A DNA stretch of 64,000 nt from Dechloromonas denitrificans (GCF_020510665.1 NZ_CP075187.1:496001-560000); one strand, 5' to 3'; counted from the first letter of the stretch, positions 17,962 to 27,806 are shown. The notes: generated from the letters alone by a model not told the origin. A program made the numbers and translations.

Positions 17962-19161
17962 ATGTTGGCATTGCCGAGTGTTAGTTTAGTTTTGCTTATA
18001 TTTATATTCAATAGAGCGGCCTCTAAGATTTCTTTGGGGCCGATATATTTATTTGATATTTTGGTGTTGGCAAACTTTTTTGTTGTGGTTTCATATTTGT
18101 ATAAGTTTCGTGGTAAATATATCCAGTTTGTATTAATGATGGGGTTTTCTATATCGTGGTTGATATACGAACTTTTTTCAGGCGAGTTCTCTGAAAATAA
18201 TATTAGAAGATTTGCAATGTCCGTATATATGGTTATACCTATAATTGTGTTTGTTTACGGAGAGCGGTTGTATCGAATAATTTTCGATAATGCCATGATA
18301 ATAGCGGTGATGGTAAGTGTTTCTGCCGTGGTTATTAGTGGGGAGGATATACGGCCAACATTAAGTGCATTAGTGCTTAGCTTTTTGTTTGTTGCAGAAT
18401 ATTATCGTGAAAAAATAGATGTAATTAAATTGTCTGTGATTCTTGTTTTGTTTCTTGGTGTTGGGTTGGGGATTTTTACAGGGGAAAGCTCGTATAGAAC
18501 ACCAATTGTTGGTTTGTTTGGAGCAATGTTTGTATCAAGTGCGTTTCTTAGTTTTAAATCGACTGATGCCGCAGTAAGGAAAAAATCATCGTTTGTTCTT
18601 TATGGCGGAGGTTTGTTTTTTGTGGTGTGTATTTTGGTATTTAAAGACCATCCAGTCGTCAATCAGTTTATTTCAGGTGCTGCTGGCTTATTAGGTATCG
18701 AATATGACGTGGGCGGTGATGTTGCCACGAGAGAGCGTGGCGATAGCTCTGGTACTGCAGAAACAAGAACAATGTTCTGGACCGGAATTATTAATCATGC
18801 TTTTAGCGATGAAAGCGTGCTTTTGTTAGGCAATGGCCACTATCTATCATTTTTTGAAAGAATATTTCCATATTCAGATTTTGTTGATTTGGAGTTACTT
18901 GAACCACATAACTCGTTTTTGGGGTTTTTTTACAGGTATGGTTTGATTGGGATTGTTTTGCTTGTCGTTCACTTGTATCAAGTGACTGATTTTCGGAAAA
19001 AACTTCAAAGTAGAGATTACGGGTTTTATATAGCAAGCCTTGTTTTGGCTGTGAATTATGCATTTTTTGAAGTCGCACTTGAGTCGCCACATGGAGCATT
19101 GTGTTTTTGGATTGTGATTATAGGTGCCAAGTTTTATCGGCAAAATTTGAGAGATGAGTAG
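17962..19161 (+). CDS. wzy: O-antigen/exopolysaccharide polymerase (Wzy-like)
   Basis: A 399-residue protein with ten or more predicted membrane helices and a large polar loop near residues 240-315. The LLGNGHY and EPHNSFLGFFYRYGLIG segments are typical of Wzy/WaaL-type O-antigen ligase-polymerase proteins, which join lipid-linked repeat units in the periplasm. Sequence is otherwise poorly conserved, as usual for the family. It is very AT-rich. The next gene starts 8 bases before its stop, indicating co-translation. WaaL ligase is an alternative, but the setting beside a flippase favours Wzy. Confidence 0.75.
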   Translation: MLALPSVSLVLLIFIFNRAASKISLGPIYLFDILVLANFFVVVSYLYKFRGKYIQFVLMMGFSISWLIYELFSGEFSENNIRRFAMSVYMVIPIIVFVYGERLYRIIFDNAMIIAVMVSVSAVVISGEDIRPTLSALVLSFLFVAEYYREKIDVIKLSVILVLFLGVGLGIFTGESSYRTPIVGLFGAMFVSSAFLSFKSTDAAVRKKSSFVLYGGGLFFVVCILVFKDHPVVNQFISGAAGLLGIEYDVGGDVATRERGDSSGTAETRTMFWTGIINHAFSDESVLLLGNGHYLSFFERIFPYSDFVDLELLEPHNSFLGFFYRYGLIGIVLLVVHLYQVTDFRKKLQSRDYGFYIASLVLAVNYAFFEVALESPHGALCFWIVIIGAKFYRQNLRDE

Positions 19162-20377
19162 TAATAATCGTGCACAGGGGCGAGAGTTTCTGTATTCGCT
19201 GTTGTCGCAGTCCGCATATAGCATCGGCAGTTTTTTTCTGCTTTTTTTCTACTCAAGATTTTCTGCGTCAGCAGATTTTTCTTTGATTGCAATTTATTTT
19301 TTAATTATCAATTCATTTTCATCAATCTTACTTTCTTGGAAAACTCAATTATGGCGGGTCGGGAATTCTGATCAGTGTTCTGCTCTATGGATATTTTTAA
19401 TTACAGGTCTTTTGGCTTCAGTTGTCTGGTCTGGATATGTAATCAAAAAATCAGAGTTCGGCATGTCCCTAGTTGTTTCCGTGGTTGCGTGTTTTTTGTT
19501 CGTTGGTTACAACCTGTTGCGGCGCGGATTTTTGCTTGGTGGAAATGTGGCAAAGGCTTCGTTAGCGGATATGTTGCGTCTATTAGGCGTGTTTGCAGGG
19601 ATCGCTCTAGCCAGTAATTTCAAACTAGACATTCAGTCACTTTCAGTGACGGTAATTGTGTCAATAGTGTTTCCTGGAATTTATATTTTTGGCGTTTATA
19701 AAAAAAATATTAATGGTTTTAAAGCGTGGTGTGATTGCACTGCAAAATCAGTATTTGCAATTGGTGAGGCAGGAAGAAAATTGCTCTTTGTTTCAGGAGT
19801 AAATATATTTCTTAGCCAATTATTGTTGTTTGTTTCGCCGTTTTATTTGAGTGACTTTCAGTATTCGTCACTAAGAGCTTTGGATATATTGCTTTTCCCA
19901 ATTTTCTTTATAGTGCAGGCGATAGAACCTATTGTTTTGCGACGTTTGGTTGCTGCAAATGAAGCTAACGGAAAAGGGGGAAGCACTATTTTACTAGGTG
20001 TTTTTTTTGTAATTTTGATTCCGTTTTTAATTGTGTGCGCAAGTGTATATTTCGAAATATTTGGATTTGATAAAATTCTTATTTCGCCAGAGTATGTTTC
20101 AGATAAGCGATTGATCGTTTCATTTGCTGTTTTTGGAATTGCTTTGGCAATTGCAACCACGTTGAGATTTTGGGCAATATCAGTTGCTCGATCAAAATGG
20201 CTTCTTAGGTCTGTTTTGACGGCTTCTATTGTTTCAGTATTGCCACTTATGTTTTTCGATCATATTTTTGTGAGCGCAGTAAGTATCGTAGTGCTGAGAT
20301 GTGTGTATGAAATTGTTGTCATGCTTGGTAGTCTTGTAGATTTGTATTTTTGGAGAATCGGGCGAAATAATGCTTAA
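19154..20377 (+). CDS. wzx: Polysaccharide flippase-like membrane protein (Wzx-like)
   Basis: A 407-residue protein with about twelve hydrophobic helices evenly spread, in the pattern of the MOP/Wzx polysaccharide exporters (SQSAYSIGSFFLLFFYSRF at the start; YSSLRALDILLFPIFFIVQAIEPIVLRRLV in the middle). It would flip the lipid-linked repeat unit across the inner membrane for the preceding polymerase. No single diagnostic motif exists for this family, so the call rests on topology and context. It overlaps both neighbours by 8 bases. Confidence 0.65.
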   Translation: MSSNNRAQGREFLYSLLSQSAYSIGSFFLLFFYSRFSASADFSLIAIYFLIINSFSSILLSWKTQLWRVGNSDQCSALWIFLITGLLASVVWSGYVIKKSEFGMSLVVSVVACFLFVGYNLLRRGFLLGGNVAKASLADMLRLLGVFAGIALASNFKLDIQSLSVTVIVSIVFPGIYIFGVYKKNINGFKAWCDCTAKSVFAIGEAGRKLLFVSGVNIFLSQLLLFVSPFYLSDFQYSSLRALDILLFPIFFIVQAIEPIVLRRLVAANEANGKGGSTILLGVFFVILIPFLIVCASVYFEIFGFDKILISPEYVSDKRLIVSFAVFGIALAIATTLRFWAISVARSKWLLRSVLTASIVSVLPLMFFDHIFVSAVSIVVLRCVYEIVVMLGSLVDLYFWRIGRNNA

Positions 20378-21422
20378 GGTTTTTTTTGCTTTTACGCGCC
20401 CTCAGCTTTTTTATGTAAATGAATATGCAAAGAAGAGCAATGGAAGTGAGATGCATGTTTATTACTTTGGAGCTGAGAGGGATACAGATCGGTTGGTTAA
20501 ATCTCTATTTAAAGAGATTTGCTGTTTAAAAGGCAAGACAGGTAGGTTGTCACGGCTGAATATTGACTCATACAAGTTTTTCAAAAAACAGTTCGAGACT
20601 ATTCGGCATGATGTAACAATCGAACTGTGTTTTCCAGGGTTGGCATATCCAATATTTAATTGGATATACTCAAAATACTCTCTGAATAAAAATGTATTAG
20701 TAACAATATATGCGGAAGGCTTAAGTTCGTACCTTAATATAAAAACCCCGTTTTTTTGGAACTTAAAATTTTCAATTTTGAGACTGATTCCACCACTATT
20801 TGGGGGAGGGATTGGATGCAAAATCGTCGGTCATTCGTACGGTTTGAATATGCCGAATGTTTCTGCATTAATTTCACAATATCCAGAGCTATTGGCTGAA
20901 CACGGCAAGCCAATAGTGGATATAAGTTCAGAAATTGGTGAGCCAGTTCCTTTATCTCATCGAAAACTTGATGAGGTATGGGTTTTAGGTCAGGGTCATT
21001 TCGTAGATGTGGGTGATTGTCAATCTTATTTTGATAGGCTTTATCGGGTTTTATTCGATACCTATCGCTGCAAAATACTATATAAAACACATCATTTTGA
21101 ACCAAAGAGGTTCAGTGTTTTTGCAAGTCGTGCGGGTTTTGAAGTCTGTGATTCAAAAAGTACTCTTGAAGAATTACTCGTCGAAAGTGCGCCAAAGGTT
21201 GTATTAGGGTACCGCAGTACTGCATTGCTAAATGCTCGACGAATGTGTGCTTCTGATGTTTCTGTTGTTGCTTTCGCTCCATTTTTAGTTAATCCGCCAG
21301 ATGAGTCTGGCGATGTGGCAGATATTTATAAGGTTTTTAAATATTTTAATGTTTCGACACCACAGATAAATTCGGAATTGTGGGTTTTTGAGGAATTTCT
21401 GCGAAATAAATTTCATGCTTAA
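20370..21422 (+). CDS. Putative glycosyltransferase, polysialyltransferase-like
   Basis: A 350-residue soluble-looking protein that I do not recognise with certainty. The order of short motifs recalls the polysialyltransferase/capsule GT-B group: an acidic-glycine element (YAEGLSSY, residues 114-121), a basic-His element (KTHHFEP, 239-245) and a Ser/Thr element (GYRSTALL, 280-287). The second motif reads HH rather than the usual HP. It sits between the flippase and two ordinary glycosyltransferases and overlaps the flippase by 8 bases, which supports a role in building the repeat unit. Donor and linkage are unknown. Confidence 0.5.
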   Translation: MLKVFFAFTRPQLFYVNEYAKKSNGSEMHVYYFGAERDTDRLVKSLFKEICCLKGKTGRLSRLNIDSYKFFKKQFETIRHDVTIELCFPGLAYPIFNWIYSKYSLNKNVLVTIYAEGLSSYLNIKTPFFWNLKFSILRLIPPLFGGGIGCKIVGHSYGLNMPNVSALISQYPELLAEHGKPIVDISSEIGEPVPLSHRKLDEVWVLGQGHFVDVGDCQSYFDRLYRVLFDTYRCKILYKTHHFEPKRFSVFASRAGFEVCDSKSTLEELLVESAPKVVLGYRSTALLNARRMCASDVSVVAFAPFLVNPPDESGDVADIYKVFKYFNVSTPQINSELWVFEEFLRNKFHA

Positions 21423-21462
21423 TAATTACTTATTTTGCTATTGATTTTATGGTTGAGCTTAT

Positions 21463-22623
21463 ATGAAAAAAGACATAAATCCCCCCGTAATTATTGCGAC
21501 CATTATGAGGCCAGAAGGAGAGACAGGCGTTCAAACTCATTTTCGAGCGATTTATGAATGGTTTTCAAAAGCGGGAATGCAGATTGATTTGATTACGCCA
21601 TTCGGGGCATTTTTGTGGATTGTTTATCCGGTTTTCGGGTTGCGTAGGCTAATATTGCTATTTAGCAAGCCACTTAGTGTTTGGTGGTATAGATATTGGC
21701 ACGCAGTTTTTCTTTTTGTTAACTTGAAGAAAAAATTGGCCGATGGGCTTCCGTGCATTATATATGCGCAATGCCCTTTGTCAGTTAAGGCTGCACTGAG
21801 TGCAAGGGTTTCTGCTGCACAAAAAATAATAATGGTGGTGCATTTTAATATTTCACAAGCAGATGAGTGGTCAGATCGAGGCGAGATTGTCAAAGGCGAG
21901 TCTTTGTATCTGTCCATTAAGAAATTTGAGAACGATATCCTTCCAAAAGTTGATGCATTAATTTATGTTTCTGATTTTATGAAACGTATCTTGGAAGGTA
22001 GAATTCCAGAATTAACTAATGTGCAATCAAAAGTTATTCCAAATTTTATTTTTGATCCAGGTGTTTGTGAAGCAAGTTGCACTTCAGCTGATTTAATAAC
22101 TATTGGGACATTGGAATATAGGAAAAACCAAAAATTTGCATTGGAGATTATTTCTGCTGCCAAAAAATTAGATCGAATTTTAAAGTTGACTGTTGTAGGT
22201 GATGGGCCCGATAGAAAAATGCTCGAAGAATACGCAGTAAGTCTTGGTGTTGAGAACCAAATTGTTTTTCTTGGATTTAGGAAAAATGCAATTGATCTAT
22301 TAGATGGTCATCAAGCCTATTTACATGTGGCACATATCGAGAATTTGCCTTTGACACTCATTGAGGCTCTTGCGAAAGGATTACCTGTTTTTGCCCCTGC
22401 TACAGGTGGAATACCTGAGGTCTTCATTGATGAAGTTCAAGGTCGATTTATACCACTTGATGATCCAGGTGTGGCAGCAAAGCTGATTATTGAATCACTT
22501 GATAACAATGATTTCATGAGTGAAATCAAAGTGTCTTCCAGAGGCCGGTTTTTAAATAATTTTAGCTCAGATATTGTTGCTCAAAAAATAGCTTGTTATT
22601 TTAAAGCAGTGGTTCTGGGATGA
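21463..22623 (+). CDS. GT4-family glycosyltransferase
   Basis: A 386-residue GT-B fold retaining glycosyltransferase. The C-terminal nucleotide-sugar domain shows GTLEYRKNQ, VVGDGPDRKML, VFLGFRKN and the EX7E signature ENLPLTLIE near residues 290-300. The N-terminal acceptor domain begins with the typical PEGETGVQTHF loop. It would add one sugar to the lipid-linked unit in the cytoplasm. The sugar cannot be predicted, although GDP-fucose made upstream is a candidate donor. The next gene starts in an ATGA overlap. Confidence 0.85.
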   Translation: MKKDINPPVIIATIMRPEGETGVQTHFRAIYEWFSKAGMQIDLITPFGAFLWIVYPVFGLRRLILLFSKPLSVWWYRYWHAVFLFVNLKKKLADGLPCIIYAQCPLSVKAALSARVSAAQKIIMVVHFNISQADEWSDRGEIVKGESLYLSIKKFENDILPKVDALIYVSDFMKRILEGRIPELTNVQSKVIPNFIFDPGVCEASCTSADLITIGTLEYRKNQKFALEIISAAKKLDRILKLTVVGDGPDRKMLEEYAVSLGVENQIVFLGFRKNAIDLLDGHQAYLHVAHIENLPLTLIEALAKGLPVFAPATGGIPEVFIDEVQGRFIPLDDPGVAAKLIIESLDNNDFMSEIKVSSRGRFLNNFSSDIVAQKIACYFKAVVLG

Positions 22624-23783
22624 GTTATAAAATTCGTATTTTGATTGTTCATAATTCTTATCAAAGTCATGGTGGCGAAGACTCGGTTGTGGACTCTGAA
22701 ATAAAGCTTCTACAGTCGCATGGTCATGAGGTTGTCACTTATTTTCGAAGTAATAATGAGATCCTGAATGCTGATAAATTTAGTGTCGCGAGACAAACCT
22801 TGTGGTCCGTAAAAACTGTAGATGACATTTCAAAATTAATCATTTCAGTTCGGCCTGATGTTGTTCATGTGCATAACACCTTTCCTCTTATTTCGCCGTC
22901 TTTGTATTGGGCTATTGATTCTTTAAAAATTCCCGTGGTACAAACACTTCATAATTTTCGTCTGTCATGTTTAAGTGCTCTTTACTTAAGAGATAGTGCG
23001 GTATGTGAGGATTGTGTAGGTACTTTGCCTTGGCGCGGGGTGCTCAGAAAGTGTTACAGAAATTCAACTGCCGCTTCTGTCGTTTTAACGGGCATGCTTG
23101 CGTTACATCGTAAGATTGGAACGTTTCAGAATAAAGTAACAAAATATATTGCTCTTAATGATTTTTGTAGAAATAAATTTATTGAGGGTGGGTTGCCTGG
23201 AAATAAAATAACAGTTAAGCCCAATTTTATTGATGAACCTACATTGAGTAATTGTTCTAGGTCCGGATTTTTATTTGTTGGGCGCTTGTCACTTGAAAAG
23301 GGGATTTCTGTTTTAGCAAAAGCCTTAACCAGTTTTAGATTGCCTTTAATACGCATAGCTGGTGATGGTCCGTTGCGCAGTGAACTTGATGGTGTCTCGG
23401 GTGTGACTTTGTTGGGGTTGCTGGATAGTGGCCGTGTTCATGCGGAAATGAATGCAGCAATGGCCTTAATTGTTCCTAGTATTTGGTATGAAAACTTTCC
23501 TAGGACTATTGTGGAGGCCTATGCGTGCGGATTGCCTGTGATAGCGAGTCGTATTGGTGCATTGGAGGAATTGGTAATTGATGGGGTGACTGGGTTGTTA
23601 TTTGAGCCAAATAACCCAAGTGATCTTGCTGAAAAAATGCGTTGGGCCAGTGAGCATCCTGAAGAAATGGCACGTATGGGGCTAGAGGCGCGCCAAGTCT
23701 ATTTACGCGATTTAACAGCAGAAAAAAATTATTCAAAGCTTATTGATATATATAATTCGGCAATTGGAGATATGGGTGCCTAA
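22620..23783 (+). CDS. GT4-family glycosyltransferase
   Basis: A 387-residue GT-B glycosyltransferase. The start SYQSHGGEDSVVDSE is the usual N-terminal loop, VHVHNTFPLISPSLY follows, and the C-terminal domain has FVGRLSLEKG, IAGDGPLRSEL and the EX7E motif ENFPRTIVE. A cysteine-containing insert (LRDSAVCEDCVGTLPWRGVLRKCY) near residues 125-150 is common to a WbnK/WbaZ-like subgroup. It is translationally coupled to the previous gene by ATGA and overlapped by 8 bases by the next. It is the last clearly AT-rich glycosyltransferase in the island. Confidence 0.85.
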   Translation: MSYKIRILIVHNSYQSHGGEDSVVDSEIKLLQSHGHEVVTYFRSNNEILNADKFSVARQTLWSVKTVDDISKLIISVRPDVVHVHNTFPLISPSLYWAIDSLKIPVVQTLHNFRLSCLSALYLRDSAVCEDCVGTLPWRGVLRKCYRNSTAASVVLTGMLALHRKIGTFQNKVTKYIALNDFCRNKFIEGGLPGNKITVKPNFIDEPTLSNCSRSGFLFVGRLSLEKGISVLAKALTSFRLPLIRIAGDGPLRSELDGVSGVTLLGLLDSGRVHAEMNAAMALIVPSIWYENFPRTIVEAYACGLPVIASRIGALEELVIDGVTGLLFEPNNPSDLAEKMRWASEHPEEMARMGLEARQVYLRDLTAEKNYSKLIDIYNSAIGDMGA

Positions 23784-24543
23784 TTTAAAAGGTGGAGTGC
23801 GAATATTAGATGTCCCTCTTGGATTGATGGCTTGGGATGAAGTGATCGCACGTTTGATTGAGTGGGGATACCAAAGAAGAAGTTCTGTTGTGTGCATTTG
23901 TAATGTGCACATGACTGTGACCGCAGGGCAGGATTCAGATTTGGCTGGCGTTCTCGAGGATGCTGACATAGTTACTCCGGACGGTGCGCCTATTGCATGG
24001 GCAATTCGACGTGCTGGGTTTACTTCTCAAGAGCGAATTAATGGCCCTGATTTGATGTGGCGGTACTTGGCTGAAGCCGAACGTTTGGGACAGGTTGTGT
24101 TCTTCTATGGCGGTCAAGAAGAAACACTGAACCGACTGCGACAAGCAATGTTGGCTACTTATCCAAATTTGAAAATTGGTGGAATGATCTCACCGCCATT
24201 TCGTGATCTGACCCCCGAAGAGGATGCAGATTTCGTCAATCAAATTAACTCGGCAAATACGGCTGTGTTATTTGTTGGTTTAGGGTGCCCTAAGCAGGAA
24301 AAATGGATGGCTGCTCATAAAGGGGCTGTTCAGGCTGTTATGGTTGGTGTGGGTGCGGCATTTGATTACCACGCAGGAACGATCAAGCGTGCTCCACTAT
24401 GGATGCAGCGTTACGGACTGGAGTGGTTCCATCGCCTATGTTCCGAGCCACGGCGCTTGTGGAAGCGTTATCTGGTTACGAACACGCTCTTTATCATTGG
24501 TATGGCTAAAAGCGGGTTCAAGGCAAAGCGTATTGATCGTTAG
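23776..24543 (+). CDS. WecG/TagA/CpsF-family glycosyltransferase
   Basis: A 255-residue member of the WecG/TagA family, which transfers N-acetylmannosamine-type sugars to a lipid-linked sugar at the membrane surface. Motifs seen are TPDGAPIAWA, RINGPDLMW, FYGGQEETL, VGLGCPKQEKWM and a C-terminal amphipathic region rich in Arg/Trp. I chose GTG 23776 because GGAG lies 6 bases upstream; the frame is open to 23743. The base composition climbs back toward the chromosomal level along the gene. It is the last gene of the polysaccharide block; no initiating phosphoglycosyltransferase or export genes (wza/wzc) lie in the window. Confidence 0.88.
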   Translation: MPNLKGGVRILDVPLGLMAWDEVIARLIEWGYQRRSSVVCICNVHMTVTAGQDSDLAGVLEDADIVTPDGAPIAWAIRRAGFTSQERINGPDLMWRYLAEAERLGQVVFFYGGQEETLNRLRQAMLATYPNLKIGGMISPPFRDLTPEEDADFVNQINSANTAVLFVGLGCPKQEKWMAAHKGAVQAVMVGVGAAFDYHAGTIKRAPLWMQRYGLEWFHRLCSEPRRLWKRYLVTNTLFIIGMAKSGFKAKRIDR

Positions 24544-24874
24544 CCCGGTCTTCTAATTGGTTTGAATACAGAACCGTCCTGCGCCGCTTCGAGGCCGAGT
24601 TGATCAAATTGGCCCAAAAGTCGCGGTCGACCGCAGCAATCGGCTAAAAACCGCAAGCCGGCTCTGTTGGAATGAAATACTGCGGCATATCGTTGTGCCG
24701 CGCGTTGTGTGTGGCTTGGGCGGCGGGGTGTTCCGCCGCCGATTCTGTGGCCTGCCCGGAGAAATTTTCGGGCTAAAATGCGCCCTGATCCTGCGCCCGC
24801 GTTCTTTGCGGGTGGCTCAGGGTCAAGCTGCCGATGCAGCTTGCATCGCACCGATTGCCGTCAAGGATAAAGAC
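24544..24874. other. Non-coding region after the polysaccharide island
   Basis: About 330 bases without a supported gene. It holds a copy of the recurrent word GGTCGACCGCAGCA at 24625-24638, a likely -10 element (TAAAAT near 24773) for the HDOD gene, and small GC-rich hairpins (CCCGC/GCGGG near 24796-24812; CGATGC/GCATCG near 24831-24847) in what may be the HDOD leader. Confidence 0.55.
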
Positions 24875-25723
24875 ATGTCCAACGCTACTACTTTCAAGAT
24901 TCTCGAAGACATCGCCCGCGATTTGTCGGGGGATGAAATTACCTTCCCGACTTTTCTCGATATCACCTTCCAGGTGCGCACCGCGCTGAAGGATCAGAAT
25001 CTGAGTGTCGAGCAACTGGCCAAGCTGGTCGGGGCCGAGCCGCTGATGAGCGCCAAGATCATTCGCATGTCCAATTCGGTGGCGCTCAATCCTTCCGGGC
25101 GCGAGATCGCCGATGTGAAGAGCGCAATTGTCCGGGTGGGGATGGAGGCGGTGCGTACGGTGTCGTTTGCGGTGGCCATGGAGCAGTTACTCAAGTCCAA
25201 GCAGATGCATCCCTTTGAGGATATTTCGAAGAAGCTCTGGGAGCATTCTTCGCATGTTGCGGCGCTGTGCCGCGTGCTGGCGCGCAAGCTGGCCAAGATC
25301 AATGGTGACGAGGCAATGTTCGCCGGCCTGGTGCATGACCTCGGCGTCTTCTATTTGATGTCGCGGGCGGCCAATTTCCCCGAGATCGCCAACGATCGCC
25401 CCGAGCTGCACGCGCTGCTGGTCGATTGGCACGACAACATCGGCCACGCGCTGCTTTCGGCGCTGGGTCTGCCGGAATCGGTGGTGACGGCGGTGCAGGA
25501 ACACGAAACGGATCGGCCGATCACCGAGATCAAGACTTTGTCCGAGGTGCTGTATGTCGCCAACAAGATCGCCAATCGCTCGGCGTGCTGGCGCGATACT
25601 TCGCTGAGTGGCGCGGTCGACACCTCGATGCTGGATGAAATCTTCGATCCGGCCATGCTGGCCGAGATTATCGAAGAGTCGCAGGAAGAAGTTCAGTCGC
25701 TGAAGTCGGCGCTGGGTGGTTAA
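24875..25723 (+). CDS. HDOD-domain signalling protein
   Basis: A 282-residue cytoplasmic protein made of one HDOD domain (about residues 20-215), a catalytically dead relative of HD phosphohydrolases. The H..HD-like pattern is present in part: WEHSSHVAALC and FAGLVHDLGVFYL. HDOD proteins act as adaptors in c-di-GMP, motility and stress signalling. The start is ATG 24875 with AAGGA upstream; the longer open frame toward 24695 encodes unrelated sequence. It is transcribed alone, with about 90 bases before kup. Confidence 0.88.
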   Translation: MSNATTFKILEDIARDLSGDEITFPTFLDITFQVRTALKDQNLSVEQLAKLVGAEPLMSAKIIRMSNSVALNPSGREIADVKSAIVRVGMEAVRTVSFAVAMEQLLKSKQMHPFEDISKKLWEHSSHVAALCRVLARKLAKINGDEAMFAGLVHDLGVFYLMSRAANFPEIANDRPELHALLVDWHDNIGHALLSALGLPESVVTAVQEHETDRPITEIKTLSEVLYVANKIANRSACWRDTSLSGAVDTSMLDEIFDPAMLAEIIEESQEEVQSLKSALGG

Positions 25724-25810
25724 CGTTTTGGCGGCACTGTCGATCTTCGGCGGGCCGCAGTTTGCACCATGTTCAGAGCGACTTGAGTCGCCGGTGTTTC
25801 AAGGGGTTTT

Positions 25811-27706
25811 ATGAGCAGCAGTCACGATTCCGCCGTCGATGCGACCGGCAAGCGCCTTGCCGTACTGGCGCTGGCCGCCCTGGGTGTGGTTTATGGCGAC
25901 ATCGGCACCAGCCCGTTGTATGCCGTAAAAGAGGTTTTTGCCGGCAATCATCCGATTCCGGTCACCGAGGCCAACATCTTCGGCAGTCTGTCGCTCTTCT
26001 TCTGGGCGCTGATCATCATTGTTTCGATCAAGTACGTCATCTTCATCATGCGGGCCGACAACCGGGGTGAAGGCGGGGTGATGGCGATGATCGCGCTGGC
26101 CTTGCACGATGCGCAGGGCAAACCGTGGCAGATGAAGGCGATCATGATCGTTGGCATTCTCGGGGCGGCAATGTTCTACGGCGACGGCATGGTCACGCCG
26201 GCCATGTCGGTGCTTTCGGCGGTCGAGGGGCTGGAGGTGATTACCCCGGCGCTCAAGTCTTTTGTGATTCCGATCACCATGCTGGTGCTATTCGGCCTGT
26301 TTTTTGTCCAGCGCAGCGGTACGGCGGTGGTCGGCGCGTTTTTCGGGCCGATCATGGTGCTGTGGTTCTCAACGCTGGCTTTGCTCGGCCTCAACAGCAT
26401 CGTTGATCATCCGGCCATTCTCTCGGCAATGAATCCGGCTTACGGGCTGGAGTTCCTGTTCGCCAACAAGGCGATGGCGCTGGTGGCGATGGGTAATGTG
26501 GTGCTGGCGGTGACCGGCGCCGAGGCTTTGTATGCCGACATGGGGCATTTTGGCCGCAAGCCTATCCAGCGTGCCTGGTTTGCCTTTGTGCTGCCGGCGC
26601 TGGTGATCAATTATTTTGGTCAGGGCGCGCTGATCCTGGCCGAGCCGGAAGCCGCCGCCAACCCGTTCTTCCACCTCGCGCCGGATTGGGCGCTGGTGCC
26701 TTTGGTCGGCCTGGCCACGGTGGCCACGGTGATTGCTTCGCAGGCGGTGATTTCCGGCGCCTTCTCGGTGACGCGCCAGGCCATGCAGCTGGGCTTCGTG
26801 CCGCGCATGGAGGTTCAGCATACGTCCGACAAGGAAGCCGGCCAGATCTACCTGCCGGCGGTGAACTGGGGCTTGATGGCGGCGGTGATGATCCTCGTGC
26901 TCGGCTTCAAGTCGTCGAACAATCTGGCCGCAGCCTACGGCATTGCGGTGACCGGCGACATGGTGATCACCTCGCTGCTCGCCACGGTGGTCGTCGCCCG
27001 CTCGTGGAAGTGGGGCTGGACGCGCGCCGTGCTGCTGTTCTCGTGCTTTCTGGCGGTTGAGCTGGTGTTCCTGGCGGCCAATATCCTCAAGATTCCCGAT
27101 GGCGGCTGGTTCCCGCTGGTTGCCGGGATGGGCGTGTTCATCCTGATGACCACCTGGAAGCGCGGCCGTCAGTTGCTGGCCGACCGCCTCAAGGGCGAGC
27201 GGCTGGAGCTGTCGATGTTCATCGAGTCGCTGGCATCGTCAATGCCAACGCGTGTCGCTGGCACATCGGTCTTTCTCAATGCCGACCCCAAGGGCGTGCC
27301 GCATGCCTTGCTCCACAACCTGATGCACAACAAGGTGCTGCATGAGCGCGTGGTGCTCGTTTCGGTGCAGTTCTTCGATGTGCCTTACGTGCCGGATATC
27401 GACCGGATCGAAGTGCGCCAGTTGAAGGAGAATTTCTGGAGCGTGGTGATCCAGTACGGCTTCAAGGATGAGCCGGATATTCCCGAGGCGCTGCTGCTCT
27501 GTGCCGATTCCGGGCTGGAGTTCAATTCGCTCGAAACCTCGTATTTCATCGGCCGCGAAACGCTGATCCCGCGCCTGGGCTCCGAAATGGCCTTCTGGCG
27601 CGAAAAGATCTTCATCGCCATGTTCCGCAACGCCGGCTCGGCAACCGCCTTCTTCAAGATACCGAGCAACCGGGTGGTCGAACTGGGAACGCAGGTGGTT
27701 TTGTAG
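25811..27706 (+). CDS. kup: Low-affinity potassium transporter Kup
   Basis: A 631-residue K+/H+ symporter of the KUP/HAK family. Twelve membrane helices fill residues 15-450, with the family signature [14 protein letters not shown] at residues 27-40 and [19 protein letters not shown]. The C-terminal cytoplasmic region ends [11 protein letters not shown]. The length is standard (E. coli 622). AAGGGG precedes ATG 25811 and a strong terminator follows. A second, clearly homologous kup lies at 45584-47449 on the other strand. Confidence 0.97.
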   Translation: MSSSHDSAVDATGKRLAVLALAALGVVYGDIGTSPLYAVKEVFAGNHPIPVTEANIFGSLSLFFWALIIIVSIKYVIFIMRADNRGEGGVMAMIALALHDAQGKPWQMKAIMIVGILGAAMFYGDGMVTPAMSVLSAVEGLEVITPALKSFVIPITMLVLFGLFFVQRSGTAVVGAFFGPIMVLWFSTLALLGLNSIVDHPAILSAMNPAYGLEFLFANKAMALVAMGNVVLAVTGAEALYADMGHFGRKPIQRAWFAFVLPALVINYFGQGALILAEPEAAANPFFHLAPDWALVPLVGLATVATVIASQAVISGAFSVTRQAMQLGFVPRMEVQHTSDKEAGQIYLPAVNWGLMAAVMILVLGFKSSNNLAAAYGIAVTGDMVITSLLATVVVARSWKWGWTRAVLLFSCFLAVELVFLAANILKIPDGGWFPLVAGMGVFILMTTWKRGRQLLADRLKGERLELSMFIESLASSMPTRVAGTSVFLNADPKGVPHALLHNLMHNKVLHERVVLVSVQFFDVPYVPDIDRIEVRQLKENFWSVVIQYGFKDEPDIPEALLLCADSGLEFNSLETSYFIGRETLIPRLGSEMAFWREKIFIAMFRNAGSATAFFKIPSNRVVELGTQVVL

Positions 27707-27756
27707 TTCTGTCTTTCGCGGAGCTGCTTCAGGACGATGACCGTTCGCAGCACAAC

Positions 27757-27782
27757 AAAAAGGCGCCTTGCGGCGCCTTTTT
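27757..27782 (+). terminator. Intrinsic terminator after kup
   Basis: Perfect hairpin AAAAAGGCGCC-TTGC-GGCGCCTTTTT with a T-run, 50 bases past the kup stop. It lies before the convergent uspA stop, so it may stop both strands. Confidence 0.93.
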
Positions 27783-27806
27783 GATTTTTAGCATCTGGCT
27801 ACAGGA

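Noticed and set aside
14187..24638. Island borders as integrase att sites
   Set aside because: The shared core GCGGTCGACCGC is also part of a word that recurs at unrelated places, and no integrase or tRNA is present.
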